A stretch of DNA of 64,000 nucleotides from Cupriavidus sp. WKF15 (GCF_029278605.1 NZ_CP119572.1:2170001-2234000), one strand, 5' to 3'. Positions 1 to 8,244 are shown, numbered from the stretch's first letter. Notes: generated by a model from the sequence alone, not told the origin. Translations and numbers: made by a program.

Positions 1-129
1 ATCAAGTTGCTGTGGCTGGCGCTGCGCAACGTGCTGACCAAGTCCGTTCGCACGACCTATGACTGGAAGTCCGCCATGAATCAGTTTGCTATTCTGTATG
101 GCGAGCGATTTACTGCCGCTCGAAGCTGA
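1..129 (+). pseudogene. IS256-family transposase, C-terminal end (cut by window edge)
   Basis: An open frame enters from the left edge and ends in TGA at 127-129. The visible 42 residues begin IKLLWLALRN and contain QFAILYGERF, which I recognise as the C-terminus of IS256-family (mutator-type) DDE transposases. The catalytic residues lie outside the window, so it cannot be said whether the full gene is intact. The start is not visible. Confidence 0.75.
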
Positions 130-172
130 CAGAATTCAAAACCGCCTCGCACACAAAAATACGGACAGGCCC
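1..172 (+). mobile_element. Right end of an IS256-family insertion sequence
   Basis: The transposase end is followed by about 40 bases ending around ACGGACAGGCCC at 161-172, which looks like the terminal inverted repeat that IS256 elements carry just after the transposase stop. The left end is outside the window, so the repeat and target duplication cannot be confirmed. It marks mobile DNA beside the stress island. Confidence 0.5.
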
Positions 173-270
173 TTCATCCCCAGGCCAGACAGGGTGAAAC
201 GCTTTCCTGCACAAGAACAATGCATCCCGAACGGCATGGCGGCGAAGCCTGTCAGGCCAAAGACGCTCAC

Positions 271-735
271 CTACCCGGCGATTAACTCATCAGTTCCAGC
301 CGGAATTGTAGGAAAACGCAGCAGAAGATCGACGCCGGCACTACTCCCATTCACGGTAATGCTCTGACTGACAATGACCCCACCATACCTGACCACGGCC
401 CGATAGTTACCGCGTGGCAGGTTCATGTACAGGTGCGGCCCTTCACTGAGCACGAGCAACACAATCTCACGCCGCGCATTGAACAGCGTTACTGTGACAT
501 CCGACAAGGCGCTGCTGTCCGTGCTGTCGACAAAATGCATGCGGACATTGAACTGCCTTGCCACTCGACGCATAGCAGCGGCTTCATCGCTCCCAATCCC
601 GCCGGTGACAGAGGAGATGCCATTGAGCTGCCTGAACTCCAGCGCGCTTTCTTGGAGAGCGGCCATTGGCACACTGGTAGTGCCTAGCACAGTGGCTGAC
701 AGCATCAGGCAGCAAGCCGCAATGAATGTCCGCAT
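271..735 (-). CDS. Secreted protein with carboxypeptidase-regulatory-like fold
   Basis: This encodes 154 residues with a clear N-terminal signal peptide (MRTFIAACCLMLSATVLG, predicted cleavage near residue 20-27). The C-terminal half (about 70-145) reads like a small beta-sandwich: VTVTLFNARREIV, GPHLYMNLPRGNYRAVVRYGG, SQSITVNG. This is the pattern of carboxypeptidase-regulatory-like or transthyretin-type modules. A good ribosome site (GAGGAGG) sits six bases before the ATG. The gene at 25843-26430 has the same architecture, so the island carries two such periplasmic proteins. The molecular role is unknown. Confidence 0.75.
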   Translation of the reverse strand: MRTFIAACCLMLSATVLGTTSVPMAALQESALEFRQLNGISSVTGGIGSDEAAAMRRVARQFNVRMHFVDSTDSSALSDVTVTLFNARREIVLLVLSEGPHLYMNLPRGNYRAVVRYGGVIVSQSITVNGSSAGVDLLLRFPTIPAGTDELIAG

Positions 736-1164
736 CGAACACCTCCTCTATCGTCAAGTGGCAACAGGAGATCCATCTCCTGCTTTTCAGCCTAGCTGGC
801 GCTGCCGCTTGCTTCTTGCTGTGGATCAACGACGCAATCCGCAGCGCGAACCCGGCACCCTGGTCTCGCCCGGCCGGCGGACTGCGGCTCGGCTCGACTC
901 CGCAATGGCTACTTGTCGCTCGGGGCATGTCAGATTCCCCTGACAGCGAGTCATCTTCTTCCGAAGATGCGCGTTATCTGATGCGTACACCGGCAACCTC
1001 CTGAGTCGGACAGCAATCTCGTCCAAAGCTGATTTCGATGAAATGGCGCAAAACCCATACTCCAGTCAAGCACGCCGGCAGTCCGCGGCCGGCGTGCCGG
1101 GTCAGGACCGCACGGCAGACCAGGTAGCTTGCCGAGCCCATTGGCAACAGTGAAGGGGCGTGCC
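736..1164. other. Intergenic region without a convincing gene
   Basis: About 430 bases lie between the divergent secreted-protein and LRAT-like genes. I see no reading frame with family-like features on either strand. The only structure noted is a spaced inverted repeat at 928-945, listed separately. Promoters for both flanking genes should lie here. Confidence 0.5.
928..945. promoter_or_regulatory. Spaced inverted repeat GTCAG-N6-CTGAC (operator candidate)
   Basis: The sequence TGTCAGATTCCCCTGACA is an inverted repeat with 6-base arms and a 6-base centre. The same core (GTCAG-N6-CTGAC) occurs once more at 12995-13010, between hsp20 and the receiver gene. A shared regulator is possible, but the link is inferred from two sites only. 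It lies about 190 bases upstream of the secreted-protein start. Confidence 0.3.
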
Positions 1165-1650
1165 ATGAACGATGATCGACAATGCATCGAATCCGTGCAC
1201 GACCTCGCCGCCACGGCAGAAGCACTTTTCCCGGGCGCGCACCTTGTAACGCATCGCCGGGGTTACGTTCACCACGGAATCTACGCCGGTAACGGAGAGG
1301 TTGTGCACTATGTCGGATTCAAGGAATTCCTGCGCTGCGGCCCGGTCGAGACGACTTCCCTGGCAGACTTTGCCAGTGGTTTTGGCTTCAGCGTCGAAAC
1401 GGGAACGGCGGCACGCTACGTTGGAGCAGAGGTCGTGCGCCGGGCGAAGTCGCGAATTGGTGAGGACAACTACCGCCTTCTCACGAACAACTGCGAGCAC
1501 TTCTGTACGTGGTGTCTGTTTGGTGAGGACCGCAGCCAGCAAGTCGAGGCGCTGGTGTGCCACCCATGGCGCGCGATGAATGCGATCATCGGCGTTCTTC
1601 TTGGCGTGCATGAACGGACTGTCCATGAAAGCACGGCCGGGGCCTGGTAA
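1165..1650 (+). CDS. LRAT-like / NlpC-P60 superfamily protein
   Basis: From the ATG at 1165 (GGGG ribosome site) the protein has 161 residues. It carries the lecithin:retinol acyltransferase-type signature: a first histidine block (YVHHGIYAGNGEVVHY) and a later catalytic-cysteine block (NNCEHFCTWC). Bacterial LRAT-like proteins are thiol acyltransferases or hydrolases acting on lipid or amide bonds; the substrate here is unknown. An in-frame TTG at 1129 would add 12 residues, but ATG with its ribosome site is preferred. No signal peptide is seen. It stands alone in the island. Confidence 0.75.
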   Translation: MNDDRQCIESVHDLAATAEALFPGAHLVTHRRGYVHHGIYAGNGEVVHYVGFKEFLRCGPVETTSLADFASGFGFSVETGTAARYVGAEVVRRAKSRIGEDNYRLLTNNCEHFCTWCLFGEDRSQQVEALVCHPWRAMNAIIGVLLGVHERTVHESTAGAW

Positions 1651-1753
1651 CTCCAGCCGGTACACTGGCGACTTCTCTGGTGGAAGCGCCCGGAGCTTGC
1701 GCCCGACGGACACTACCTCTATCCAGGCTGGGAGTCCTTATGGATGATGCGGC

Positions 1754-1996
1754 ATGGGAGGCGTCATTCAAATGGAAGGCAACGGTGCGCCGGTCGAATA
1801 CGCTGTCAAGATGCGCCGTTTCGCACAGCGCGACTTGTTTTTCGAGATGCTTGGGGAAAAGCGGCTATATCCCGCGAATATGGATGCCCTCGCGCTACGG
1901 ATTGCTGAGTTTCATCGTGGTCAGCCGAGCGCCCGCTTCGAAGATGGTTTTGGCACGCCGGCTCGGATCAATGCCATTCTTACCCGCCCCGTTTGA
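1754..1996 (+). pseudogene. Fragment of an aminoglycoside-phosphotransferase/AAA-type protein
   Basis: The 80-residue frame contains PVEYAVKMRRFAQRDL, MDALALRIAEFHRGQPSA and FGTPARINAI, which resemble the N-terminal third of the large bacterial proteins joining an aminoglycoside-phosphotransferase-like domain to an AAA/P-loop kinase domain. Everything after that third is missing and an in-frame stop lies just upstream at 1745, so this is a relic. The family assignment rests on recalled motif similarity. Confidence 0.45.
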
Positions 1997-2259
1997 CGGA
2001 GCGCAAGCCCTAGCCGCTCCTGCGGCCTACATTTTCAGGTAGGCGGAGAACGTTTAACCTGTACTGCGCCTCAGCGGGCCTGGGTACTGTCGTGCGCGGC
2101 TGGCCTCAGCCGACGCCGGCTCGCCGAGCATATGTCGCTAAATGAAGACGAGGAGCCGATCCTCTCCCAGACCGTGGGCAGAGCAGCCGCGCATATCAAC
2201 GCGCCGACCTGAGCCTCAACCGGGCCTGGATGGCACCTCTACCTCGAGGAGACACTGAA

Positions 2260-2502
2260 ATGATCAAGCATACTGGCAGCCCGGAACAGATCCGCAATGA
2301 AATCCTGCGCCGTCTGCAGGAACAGGCCGACCTTGGCGACGCATGCCGCGATTGCGATATCCCGGTCCCGATTGCTGCGGACCCCAGGACAAACAACGGA
2401 TGCAACTGGCGCATCGAAGCCTTTCCTGGCGTAGCGCCCGCATGCCAGGCCGTGGTCAAGGCGGTTACCGCAGAAATGATGCGGGAGTACGATCTTTCCT
2501 GA
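2260..2502 (+). CDS. Small hypothetical protein, CRDCDIPVP motif
   Basis: Starting at ATG 2260 with an AGGAGA ribosome site eight bases upstream, this encodes 80 residues. The N-terminus is helical and charged (PEQIRNEILRRLQEQADL), followed by ACRDCDIPVPIAADP, NNGCNWRIEAFPG and a C-terminal helix. Two close cysteines plus a third could bind metal, but this is speculation. I recognise the type as a short conserved hypothetical protein of Cupriavidus-type stress islands, without a known function. An upstream in-frame TTG/ATG start at 2230 is less likely because the good ribosome site fits 2260. Confidence 0.6.
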   Translation: MIKHTGSPEQIRNEILRRLQEQADLGDACRDCDIPVPIAADPRTNNGCNWRIEAFPGVAPACQAVVKAVTAEMMREYDLS

Positions 2503-2652
2503 ACACCGGCTTTACCGGTCAGCAAGCAAAGGGCGCAAGCATTCAAACGCGCCCCGGCTCCTCTTCCGGTAAGGCCGCGATTGCGGTGCCAGAAACCGGT
2601 CTCAGCGTGACTTGTGCCGCGTTTCGGACATTCATCGTTCCAGGGAGATCAA

Positions 2653-2907
2653 ATGCTAGAAAAAGTGCGGTCGTACAAGGGATTCCAAATTGTGCTATTC
2701 GTGCCCGAAACCAATGCGCCGGGCAAGTCGAACGGCCGCGTCAGGATCACCGGGGCAAGCTTGGATGTCGGCGTGTGCTTCACGCCAGACTGGCAGCATT
2801 CGCCGGCGACGTCGCAGGACGCCGAGGACTGGCTGTTTGCCTACGCAGCCGGCGCCATCGACTGCGAACTGGCCGGCGGCTTTGGCATGGATCTTGGCCA
2901 CGATTAG
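2653..2907 (+). CDS. Small hypothetical protein
   Basis: The ATG at 2653 follows a GGGAGA ribosome site and gives an 84-residue acidic protein: MLEKVRSYKGFQIVLFVPE, NGRVRITGASLDVGV and DAEDWLFAYAAGAIDCEL. It has no signal peptide, membrane segment or motif that I recognise. It lies 150 bases after the other small gene (2260-2502) in the same direction, so they may be co-transcribed. Function unknown. Confidence 0.55.
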   Translation: MLEKVRSYKGFQIVLFVPETNAPGKSNGRVRITGASLDVGVCFTPDWQHSPATSQDAEDWLFAYAAGAIDCELAGGFGMDLGHD

Positions 2908-2955
2908 AGCAGCGAACTTGGCGTGGCCGGCCGGACAGCTCGCGCATACACCCTC

Positions 2956-3324
2956 CTAAACGCGTGCGAACGGCCGCTCATGGCGGCGTTGGCAGGCCAT
3001 GCAGCGGTTGGCGGTCGGGTAGGCCTGGAGGCGCGAATACGGTATTGCCTGCTGGCATTCGGTGCAAATGCCGTATTGCCCATCTTTCATGCGAACCCTG
3101 GCAGCCTGGATGTCCGCAAGTTCCGCACGGTAATGATTCAGCATCGCGTCATCCTGCTGCTGCATGGCTTCGTCGTCAGCGTGATCGACCTGGTCTTGCG
3201 CCTCAGGCTGCTTCGGTGACGCAAGCGGCGTATCCGCCGCTCCGACGGCAGCCCGAATTCGCGCCTCATCAGCTTCCAATTGCGCGACGAGTGCCGCCAG
3301 TTCCCGTCTTGTCAGCGTTTGCAT
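2956..3324 (-). CDS. TraR/DksA-family zinc-finger protein
   Basis: From the ATG at 3324, preceded by an AAGGAGA ribosome site, the protein has 122 residues. The N-terminal half is a long coiled-coil-like helical region (LAALVAQLEADEARIRAAV; DDAMLNHYRAELADIQAARVRM). The C-terminus has a four-cysteine zinc finger: CTECQQAI followed about 17 residues later by CMACQRRHERP. This is the DksA/TraR layout, whose members bind in the RNA polymerase secondary channel. Translation can be read upstream into a decayed PRPP-synthetase fragment, which is why a longer frame exists; the ribosome site decides the start. It is the last gene of a minus-strand group. Confidence 0.85.
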   Translation of the reverse strand: MQTLTRRELAALVAQLEADEARIRAAVGAADTPLASPKQPEAQDQVDHADDEAMQQQDDAMLNHYRAELADIQAARVRMKDGQYGICTECQQAIPYSRLQAYPTANRCMACQRRHERPFARV

Positions 3325-3590
3325 GAATCGTTCTCCTTGGGCATGGACTGCAACCGCCGGAATGGAAAAGATGTCCGACAGATTTGCGATCCGGTTCAGG
3401 TGCGGGTCGACGGTTACCAGCCAGTCGAATTGGTCAGAAAGCAATGCCGCGAAGTGGTGGGGGGAAACGATCTCCCCCGGAGAAAAGACCTTGTCCTGCC
3501 GCATATAGGGCAGGTACGGCGCCACCAGGCCAACCCGACTGCCCCGTTCTCAAGGGCTGCCGCGGCTAGCGAATGTCGCCTGTCAGCAGC
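3325..3590 (-). pseudogene. Decayed ribose-phosphate pyrophosphokinase (PRPP synthetase) fragment
   Basis: The minus strand encodes a stretch typical of the N-terminal half of PRPP synthetase: APYLPYMRQDKVFSPGEIVS, HHFAALLSDQFDWLVTVDPH and LNRIANLSDIF. Upstream of about 3525 the similarity continues (SLAAAALENGAVGL) but in another frame, so a frameshift is present. The C-terminal PRPP-binding half is missing; the frame runs straight into the DksA-like gene. In related islands a phosphoribosyl enzyme often stands beside the hydrolase found here, so this is probably the eroded partner. Confidence 0.6.
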
Positions 3591-3615
3591 CAAGACTTGT
3601 CGGGCGGCGATCCCG

Positions 3616-4290
3616 CTATCCTGCCTTCCCTTCGGCGCCGCCGGCAAGGTGGTCCCGGAACCAGTTGCTGGCAAGCCTGGCCACCAGCTCCATCGCGCCG
3701 GGCTCTTCGAACAGATGCGTCGCACCGGGAATCACCTCCAGCCGCTTCTCGCACGTCATCCATGCCGCCGCACGGGCGCTGAGGTTCACCACGACAGGGT
3801 CGGCTTCACCGACGATCATGAGCAGTGGGGAGGCCAACCGGGAGAGCGCCTCATGGCCAGCCAGATCCACACGTCCGCCCCTGGACATCACAGCGTCAAT
3901 GTGCATGCGCGCCGGCGGGTCGGCTGCGGCTCGTACGGCCGCGGCAGCACCGGTGCTGGCACCAAAGTAGCCCAGCCGAAGGCTGCGCTGCCGCGCCAGA
4001 CTTTTCACGGACTGTGTCGCCGCCCTCAGCCTGTCGCTCAGCAATGCGATGTCGAATCGGCGCCTGAGGCCAACATCTTCATCGGGGGTCAGCAGGTCAA
4101 ACAGCAACGTGCCGATGTCTGCGTCATTCAGCATGGAAGCGACCAGGCGATTGCGCGGGCTGTGACGGGAACTGCCACTCCCGTGCGCGAACAGGACAAG
4201 TCCGATTGGTGCTTCGGGCATGGCCAGGTCTCCCTGCAGCGCCACGTCGTCTGCGTGGATCAATACCGGTTCCGACGCGATAAGTTTCAT
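3616..4290 (-). CDS. Alpha/beta hydrolase, dienelactone-hydrolase family
   Basis: This 224-residue protein has the alpha/beta-hydrolase order: VLFAHGSGSSRHSPRN near residue 33 (oxyanion region), the nucleophile elbow GASTGAAAA near 110, an acid in LMIVGEADPVV near 160, and the histidine in PGATHLFEEPGAM near 193. Nucleophile is Ser instead of the Cys of true dienelactone hydrolases. The ribosome site is GGGGGG before ATG 4290. It sits between a BCAM0308-type gene (32 bases upstream) and the PRPP-synthetase relic, probably one transcript. Fused or paired phosphoribosyltransferase-hydrolases are known in low-oxygen dormancy gene sets. Substrate unknown. Confidence 0.8.
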   Translation of the reverse strand: MKLIASEPVLIHADDVALQGDLAMPEAPIGLVLFAHGSGSSRHSPRNRLVASMLNDADIGTLLFDLLTPDEDVGLRRRFDIALLSDRLRAATQSVKSLARQRSLRLGYFGASTGAAAAVRAAADPPARMHIDAVMSRGGRVDLAGHEALSRLASPLLMIVGEADPVVVNLSARAAAWMTCEKRLEVIPGATHLFEEPGAMELVARLASNWFRDHLAGGAEGKAG

Positions 4291-4321
4291 TTGCGCCCCC
4301 CTTTCTTGTCGGTGCCCAGGG

Positions 4322-4825
4322 TCAATCTCTGTGCCAGCTCACACGCAATTCGGTTTCCGCATTGTCATAGTCGATCGCAAGCTTGCCATGGTATGCATGA
4401 TGTACGGCATTGCCGATATCTCGTGCCATATGGACGCCCGTCGTGACGATGACCGTGCCCTGCTCATCCGAGTCCATGGACATCACACGCTCCATCGGAT
4501 GCTGCGCACGTAGTTGCGCTTCACGGTGCCGGACAAGCGCCAGGATCTCCTTGCGATGCGCGGTCTCGAAGCCGCCACCGAGTACTACCCGCGCAGCCGG
4601 TACTCCGTCCGCGATGCGCGCGCACGCCGAGCACACGAGGCGCGCCGCCCCCGGCGGTACCGCACGCCATTGCCAGTGCCCCCGCATGAAGACGGCGTGG
4701 CAGACTGGGCATGTCGCAAGTCTCGGCGCTGCGGAGGGTTGCTTGTAGCGGTCCGGAATGTGCTCCACCGGAAATGGGATCCAGCGCACGGGACGGACCT
4801 TGACGGACTGGGCTCGGACTTTCAT
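4322..4825 (-). CDS. BCAM0308-like zinc-ribbon protein
   Basis: The protein has 167 residues and starts after a GAGGAG ribosome site. It has a zinc-ribbon-like pair, CPVC near residue 39 and CSAC near 66, then a helical block (THRKEILALVRHREAQLRAQ-like) and a C-terminal beta-alpha domain (GTVIVTTGVHMARDIGNAVH, KLAIDYDNAETELRVSW). The layout agrees with what I remember of the BCAM0308 family of conserved proteins found in beta-proteobacterial stress clusters. The function is not known; nucleic-acid or ribosome binding is possible. It probably leads the transcript with the hydrolase and DksA-like genes. Confidence 0.65.
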   Translation of the reverse strand: MKVRAQSVKVRPVRWIPFPVEHIPDRYKQPSAAPRLATCPVCHAVFMRGHWQWRAVPPGAARLVCSACARIADGVPAARVVLGGGFETAHRKEILALVRHREAQLRAQHPMERVMSMDSDEQGTVIVTTGVHMARDIGNAVHHAYHGKLAIDYDNAETELRVSWHRD

Positions 4826-5151
4826 GTAGGACTCCTCGAATCAGGACAATCTGCAGCTACGTGGCAGGCCGCGCCCGCCTCGGAATGCGCCATGCGTAGC
4901 GGAATTCACTCGTCTTGGCAGTCGCCACGACGACATTCGCCGGGCACACAGAACTAAGCTATGCGAGCGGCGGGACTAAGACTTAAGCTGGATCAAGGGA
5001 GATGCAGACGCCCAATTCCCAGCCGCTCGCCAAGGGCTCGCGGAGCACAAAAGCAGCACCTTTGCATTTGCACGTCCGTTGATACGGAACAATCAGCGTC
5101 GCCACGGCTTTCCTATGTTTCAAGCGATCACAACCCAGTGTCGGACAAGGC
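4826..5151. other. Intergenic region with FNR-like sites and a broken rhomboid start
   Basis: These 326 bases lie between the BCAM0308-like gene (minus) and the rhomboid gene (plus). They contain an FNR-type box at 5079-5092 and a poorer one on the minus strand at 4983-4996 (TTGATCCAGCTTAA). Bases 5114-5152 encode VSSDHNPVSDKA in another frame, which looks like the original N-terminus of the rhomboid protein. No independent gene is seen. Confidence 0.5.
5079..5092 (+). promoter_or_regulatory. FNR-type box upstream of rhomboid/groEL
   Basis: TTGATACGGAACAA matches TTGAT-N4-ATCAA at 9 of 10 defined bases. It is about 60 bases before the rhomboid reading frame. The island encodes an FNR-type regulator whose recognition helix keeps the E-SR residues that read TTGAT. 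Confidence 0.5.
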
Positions 5152-5748
5152 GTGACGTCGCTGTTGATCTTTCTGAACACCGTTGCATTCGTTGGTGAGG
5201 TGCTGACAGACGGGGCGCTGACTATGGAGTTCGCCCTGTGGCCGCCCCATGCCAACGGCGACGCGGACGGCGGCATTGGCTTTGCACCCTGGCAATTGCT
5301 GACCTATGGCTTCCTGCATGCCAATCCGGCCCATCTGGCGTTCAACATGCTCGGAGTGCTGATGTTCGGTCGGAGCGTCGAAGGCTGCCTGGGTCCGGGC
5401 CGGATGCTCGCCATCTATCTGGCCAGCCTGGTCAGCGCGGGGCTGACCCAACTGACCGTTCTGGGCTACATCGCCCCGGCACACATGCCGACAATCGGCG
5501 CATCGGGCGCCGTGTTCGGCTTGCTGCTCGCCTATGCGCGACTCTTCCCGCGACGGATCGTGGTCCTGCTGTTCCCGCCGATTCCCATGCCGGCATGGCT
5601 TTTCGCAACGGTATACGCCGTGCTGGAACTATTTCTCGGGCTGTCCGATACCCGTACCGGTATCGCGCACTTCGCGCACCTTGGCGGCATGGCGGCTAGC
5701 GCCCTGCTCCTGTGGCAATGGCATGTGCGAGCAGAGGCGCAAAGCTGA
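5152..5748 (+). CDS. Rhomboid-family intramembrane serine protease, N-terminus possibly frameshifted
   Basis: The frame encodes 198 residues with about six hydrophobic helices. The rhomboid catalytic serine is in GASGAVFG (near residue 112) and the catalytic histidine in AHFAHLGG (near 173); the HANPAHLAFNM block of helix 2 is also present. Rhomboids cut transmembrane helices within the inner membrane. The GTG start at 5152 has no ribosome site. Bases 5114-5151 in the next frame encode VSSDHNPVSDKA followed by TGA, which would join smoothly to VTSLLIFLN after a one-base shift. The gene may thus have lost its true start by an indel. It lies 120 bases before groEL. Confidence 0.75.
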   Translation: MTSLLIFLNTVAFVGEVLTDGALTMEFALWPPHANGDADGGIGFAPWQLLTYGFLHANPAHLAFNMLGVLMFGRSVEGCLGPGRMLAIYLASLVSAGLTQLTVLGYIAPAHMPTIGASGAVFGLLLAYARLFPRRIVVLLFPPIPMPAWLFATVYAVLELFLGLSDTRTGIAHFAHLGGMAASALLLWQWHVRAEAQS

Positions 5749-5787
5749 CCGCCCCGGCACGCCTGGCATCGATGAGCCGTTGATCTC

Positions 5788-5801
5788 TTGCGTTGCATCA
5801 A
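5788..5801 (+). promoter_or_regulatory. Degenerate FNR-like site before groEL
   Basis: TTGCGTTGCATCAA matches 8 of 10 bases of the FNR consensus with one perfect half-site. It ends 67 bases before the groEL ATG, a normal distance for an activator site. Weak evidence alone; listed because stronger boxes precede neighbouring genes. Confidence 0.3.
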
Positions 5802-5868
5802 GAAGCTCACCGCCTTGGCGCCTACGGTAGAGCGATGAGCAACCCTGGGCAATCAAGGCGGAGTCGCG

Positions 5869-7503
5869 ATGTCCGATAAATCTCTCATCTTCCATCAGAG
5901 CGCAAGGCGCATGATGCTTCATGGTGTGGAACTGCTGGCGCGGGCCGTCAAGGTGACGCTGGGACCGGGCGGCCGCAATGTCATCGTGGAGCGCCACGGC
6001 ATGGTGCCCCTGGTGGCCAACTCGGGCGTGGTCGTGGCCAAGTCGGTGTCGCTGCCGGACCCCTTCGCCGATATGGGCGCCCGACTGCTTTGCGAAGCGG
6101 CGGTGCGCACCAGCGAAATCGCCGGCGATGGGACCACCACGGCTACGACGCTGGCCCACGCGATCGTGGCGGAGGGTGTCAAGTACGTCGAGGCTGGTCA
6201 CGACCCCATGCAACTCAAGCGGGGGATCGAAGCTGCCGGCAAGGTGATTTCGGAGTACCTGCTCGCGAATGCGAAACCGTGCGGCAGTACCGAGGAAATG
6301 CGCCAGATTGCGACCATCTCGGCCAGCGGCGACCACACCGTCGGAGCACTGGTCGCCCAGGCCGTCGAACACGTCGGCAAGGATGGGGCAATCAGCGTCG
6401 AGGACGGATCCAAGCTCGACGACGAGCTGGACATCACCGAAGGGGCACTCATCGACCGCGGCTACCTGTCGCCGCTGTTCGCAACCACCGAGAGTCGCGC
6501 CGTCGTCCTCGAATCACCGCTAGTGCTGCTCTGCGACGCGAGCATCTCGTCGATCGCACAATTGCTTCCAATCCTGGAAGCCGTCACCCGGGCGGGAAGG
6601 GCACTGCTGGTCATTGCCAACGATGTAGAAGGCGAAGCGCTCGCCACCCTGGTGGTCAACAACCTGCGGGGCGCACTGAAGAGTTGCGCGGTGAAGTCAC
6701 CCGGCTTCGGCGACTCGCGTACCGAGCAGCTAGCCGATCTTGCGGCCCTCACCGGCGCAACTGTGGTCTCGCCCCAGACCGGCACGTCCCTTGAGCATGT
6801 CGGCCTCGAGCAGTTGGGCGAGGCCAGGCGAGTGGAGATCAGCAAGGATGCCACCACCCTTATTGGCTCCGGTGCCGACGCGGGCCGCGTGAAAGGGCGG
6901 ATCGCCGCCCTGCGCGGCCGGCTCTCCGAGGCCCGTTCGGACTACGAGCGTGAAGGACTGTTGCGACGCATCGCGCGGCTGACCGGTGGAGTCGCGGTCA
7001 TCAAGGTCGGCGCGGCGACGGAGAGCGCACTGCACGAGCGCAAGAACCGGTTCCAGGATGCCATGCATGCGACCCGGGCCGCCGTGGACGAAGGCATCGT
7101 TGCCGGCGGAGGCGTGGCGCTAATACGTGCCCGTACCGCGTTACAGGCGTGGCAGGCACCCAATCCGGAGCAGGCCGCCGGTGCGCGAATTGTCCACGCT
7201 GCGCTGGCCGCGCCCATGCGGCAGATCGTCGCCAATGCCGGAGCGGACGCCGACGCGGTGGTCCACCGTGTATGCGAGGGCTCTGGAACGCTTGGCTACG
7301 ATGCCGGCGGCGAGCGCTATGGCGACATGTTGGAACTGGGGGTCATCGACCCCGTCAAGGTCGTGCGCACTGCGCTGCAGAATGCCATTTCCATCGCATC
7401 TTTGTTGCTCACCACCGACTGCATGATTGCCCTGGAGCGCGCTCCTTCCATGTCGGCCGAGGGAGCCGCACGAGGGAGCGCCATGTTCGGTGAGGAGTAC
7501 TGA
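5869..7503 (+). CDS. Divergent GroEL-type chaperonin (60 kDa)
   Basis: This 544-residue protein aligns with GroEL over its full length: VTLGPGGRNVIVE, the ATP-site GDGTTTATTLA near residue 85, ISASGD, TEGALIDRGYLSPLF, CAVKSPGFGDSRTEQ, VGAATESALHERKNRFQDA, EGIVAGGGVAL and DPVKVVRTALQNAISIA. It differs from a housekeeping GroEL in many normally fixed positions and lacks the Gly-Gly-Met tail, ending in SAMFGEEY. No groES is next to it, so it must borrow the housekeeping co-chaperonin or act without one. A GGCGGAG ribosome site precedes ATG. It is probably an accessory, stress-induced chaperonin of the island. Confidence 0.9.
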   Translation: MSDKSLIFHQSARRMMLHGVELLARAVKVTLGPGGRNVIVERHGMVPLVANSGVVVAKSVSLPDPFADMGARLLCEAAVRTSEIAGDGTTTATTLAHAIVAEGVKYVEAGHDPMQLKRGIEAAGKVISEYLLANAKPCGSTEEMRQIATISASGDHTVGALVAQAVEHVGKDGAISVEDGSKLDDELDITEGALIDRGYLSPLFATTESRAVVLESPLVLLCDASISSIAQLLPILEAVTRAGRALLVIANDVEGEALATLVVNNLRGALKSCAVKSPGFGDSRTEQLADLAALTGATVVSPQTGTSLEHVGLEQLGEARRVEISKDATTLIGSGADAGRVKGRIAALRGRLSEARSDYEREGLLRRIARLTGGVAVIKVGAATESALHERKNRFQDAMHATRAAVDEGIVAGGGVALIRARTALQAWQAPNPEQAAGARIVHAALAAPMRQIVANAGADADAVVHRVCEGSGTLGYDAGGERYGDMLELGVIDPVKVVRTALQNAISIASLLLTTDCMIALERAPSMSAEGAARGSAMFGEEY

Positions 7504-7590
7504 GCCCTTCCCTCGGCCAGTTCGCCGATATGATCACGCCGGGCGGGCGGCCAGGGCAAGACCCTGGTCGCCGGGTATCGCGCGTCCGGC

Positions 7591-8244
7591 TCAAAGATCG
7601 ACCCGGATATTGTTGTCCACTGAAATCACCCCGGGCGCGGACCACGCGGCGTTGTACGCGGCCTCGCGCTCGGCCCAGGTGCGCAGGCTCCCGCCCAGCT
7701 TGACGTCTCCCTCCGAAACCGCCACGGTCACATGGCTCGCATCCACAACCGCCTGACGCTGGATCGCATCCCGGATCCGCTGGCCGAGGTCACGCTGATC
7801 CACCATCGGTCGGACGGCGATGGCGTTGGTGACACCTGTCACGCCGAACAGACCCGCGACAGCACGCTCGGCCGCCGTGCGCTGGTAATTCCAGTCGACG
7901 TCCCCGGTCAGCGTGATCACGCCATGCTCGACCAGGATCTTGATGCGATCGCCGGGCACCATTGCCTGCCAGGACAGGACATTGGAAGCTGCCCGCGCAA
8001 TGTCACTGTCGGTGCGCCGGCAGTCGTCCGGCAGTCGCACATCCAGTTCAACAGCCAGTGCCTTGACGCCGGGGATTCGCTTCACCGCGGCTTCGGCTGC
8101 GTACTTCTCGGCGAAATTGCGCAGATGCCCAGTGAGCGTCACCACGCCGTCGGCGACCTGCACACCGATCTCGTTCGCGTTGACCGACGGGTCCCAGGTC
8201 AACTCTTCGATCACGTCCTGCTTTAGTTGGATATCGCCTTTCAT
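7591..8244 (-). CDS. Triple BON-domain protein
   Basis: From ATG 8244 (GAGGACA ribosome site) the protein has 217 residues with three BON domains at about 1-75, 76-148 and 150-217. Each contains the VxVxxGVVTLTG pattern: GVQVADGVVTLTGHLRNFAE, ILVEHGVITLTGDVDW and VAVSEGDVKLGGSLRTW. No signal peptide is visible, so it is likely cytoplasmic. BON domains bind membranes or ligands and are common in osmotic and stress proteins (OsmY family). It is a paralogue of the gene at 11196-11840. An FNR-type box lies 81 bases upstream. Confidence 0.88.
   Translation of the reverse strand: MKGDIQLKQDVIEELTWDPSVNANEIGVQVADGVVTLTGHLRNFAEKYAAEAAVKRIPGVKALAVELDVRLPDDCRRTDSDIARAASNVLSWQAMVPGDRIKILVEHGVITLTGDVDWNYQRTAAERAVAGLFGVTGVTNAIAVRPMVDQRDLGQRIRDAIQRQAVVDASHVTVAVSEGDVKLGGSLRTWAEREAAYNAAWSAPGVISVDNNIRVDL

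Noticed and set aside
3280..4446. 388-codon open frame on the plus strand
   Set aside because: It lies opposite to the hydrolase and PRPP-synthetase relic, which have family motifs. The frame itself shows only composition-driven residues.
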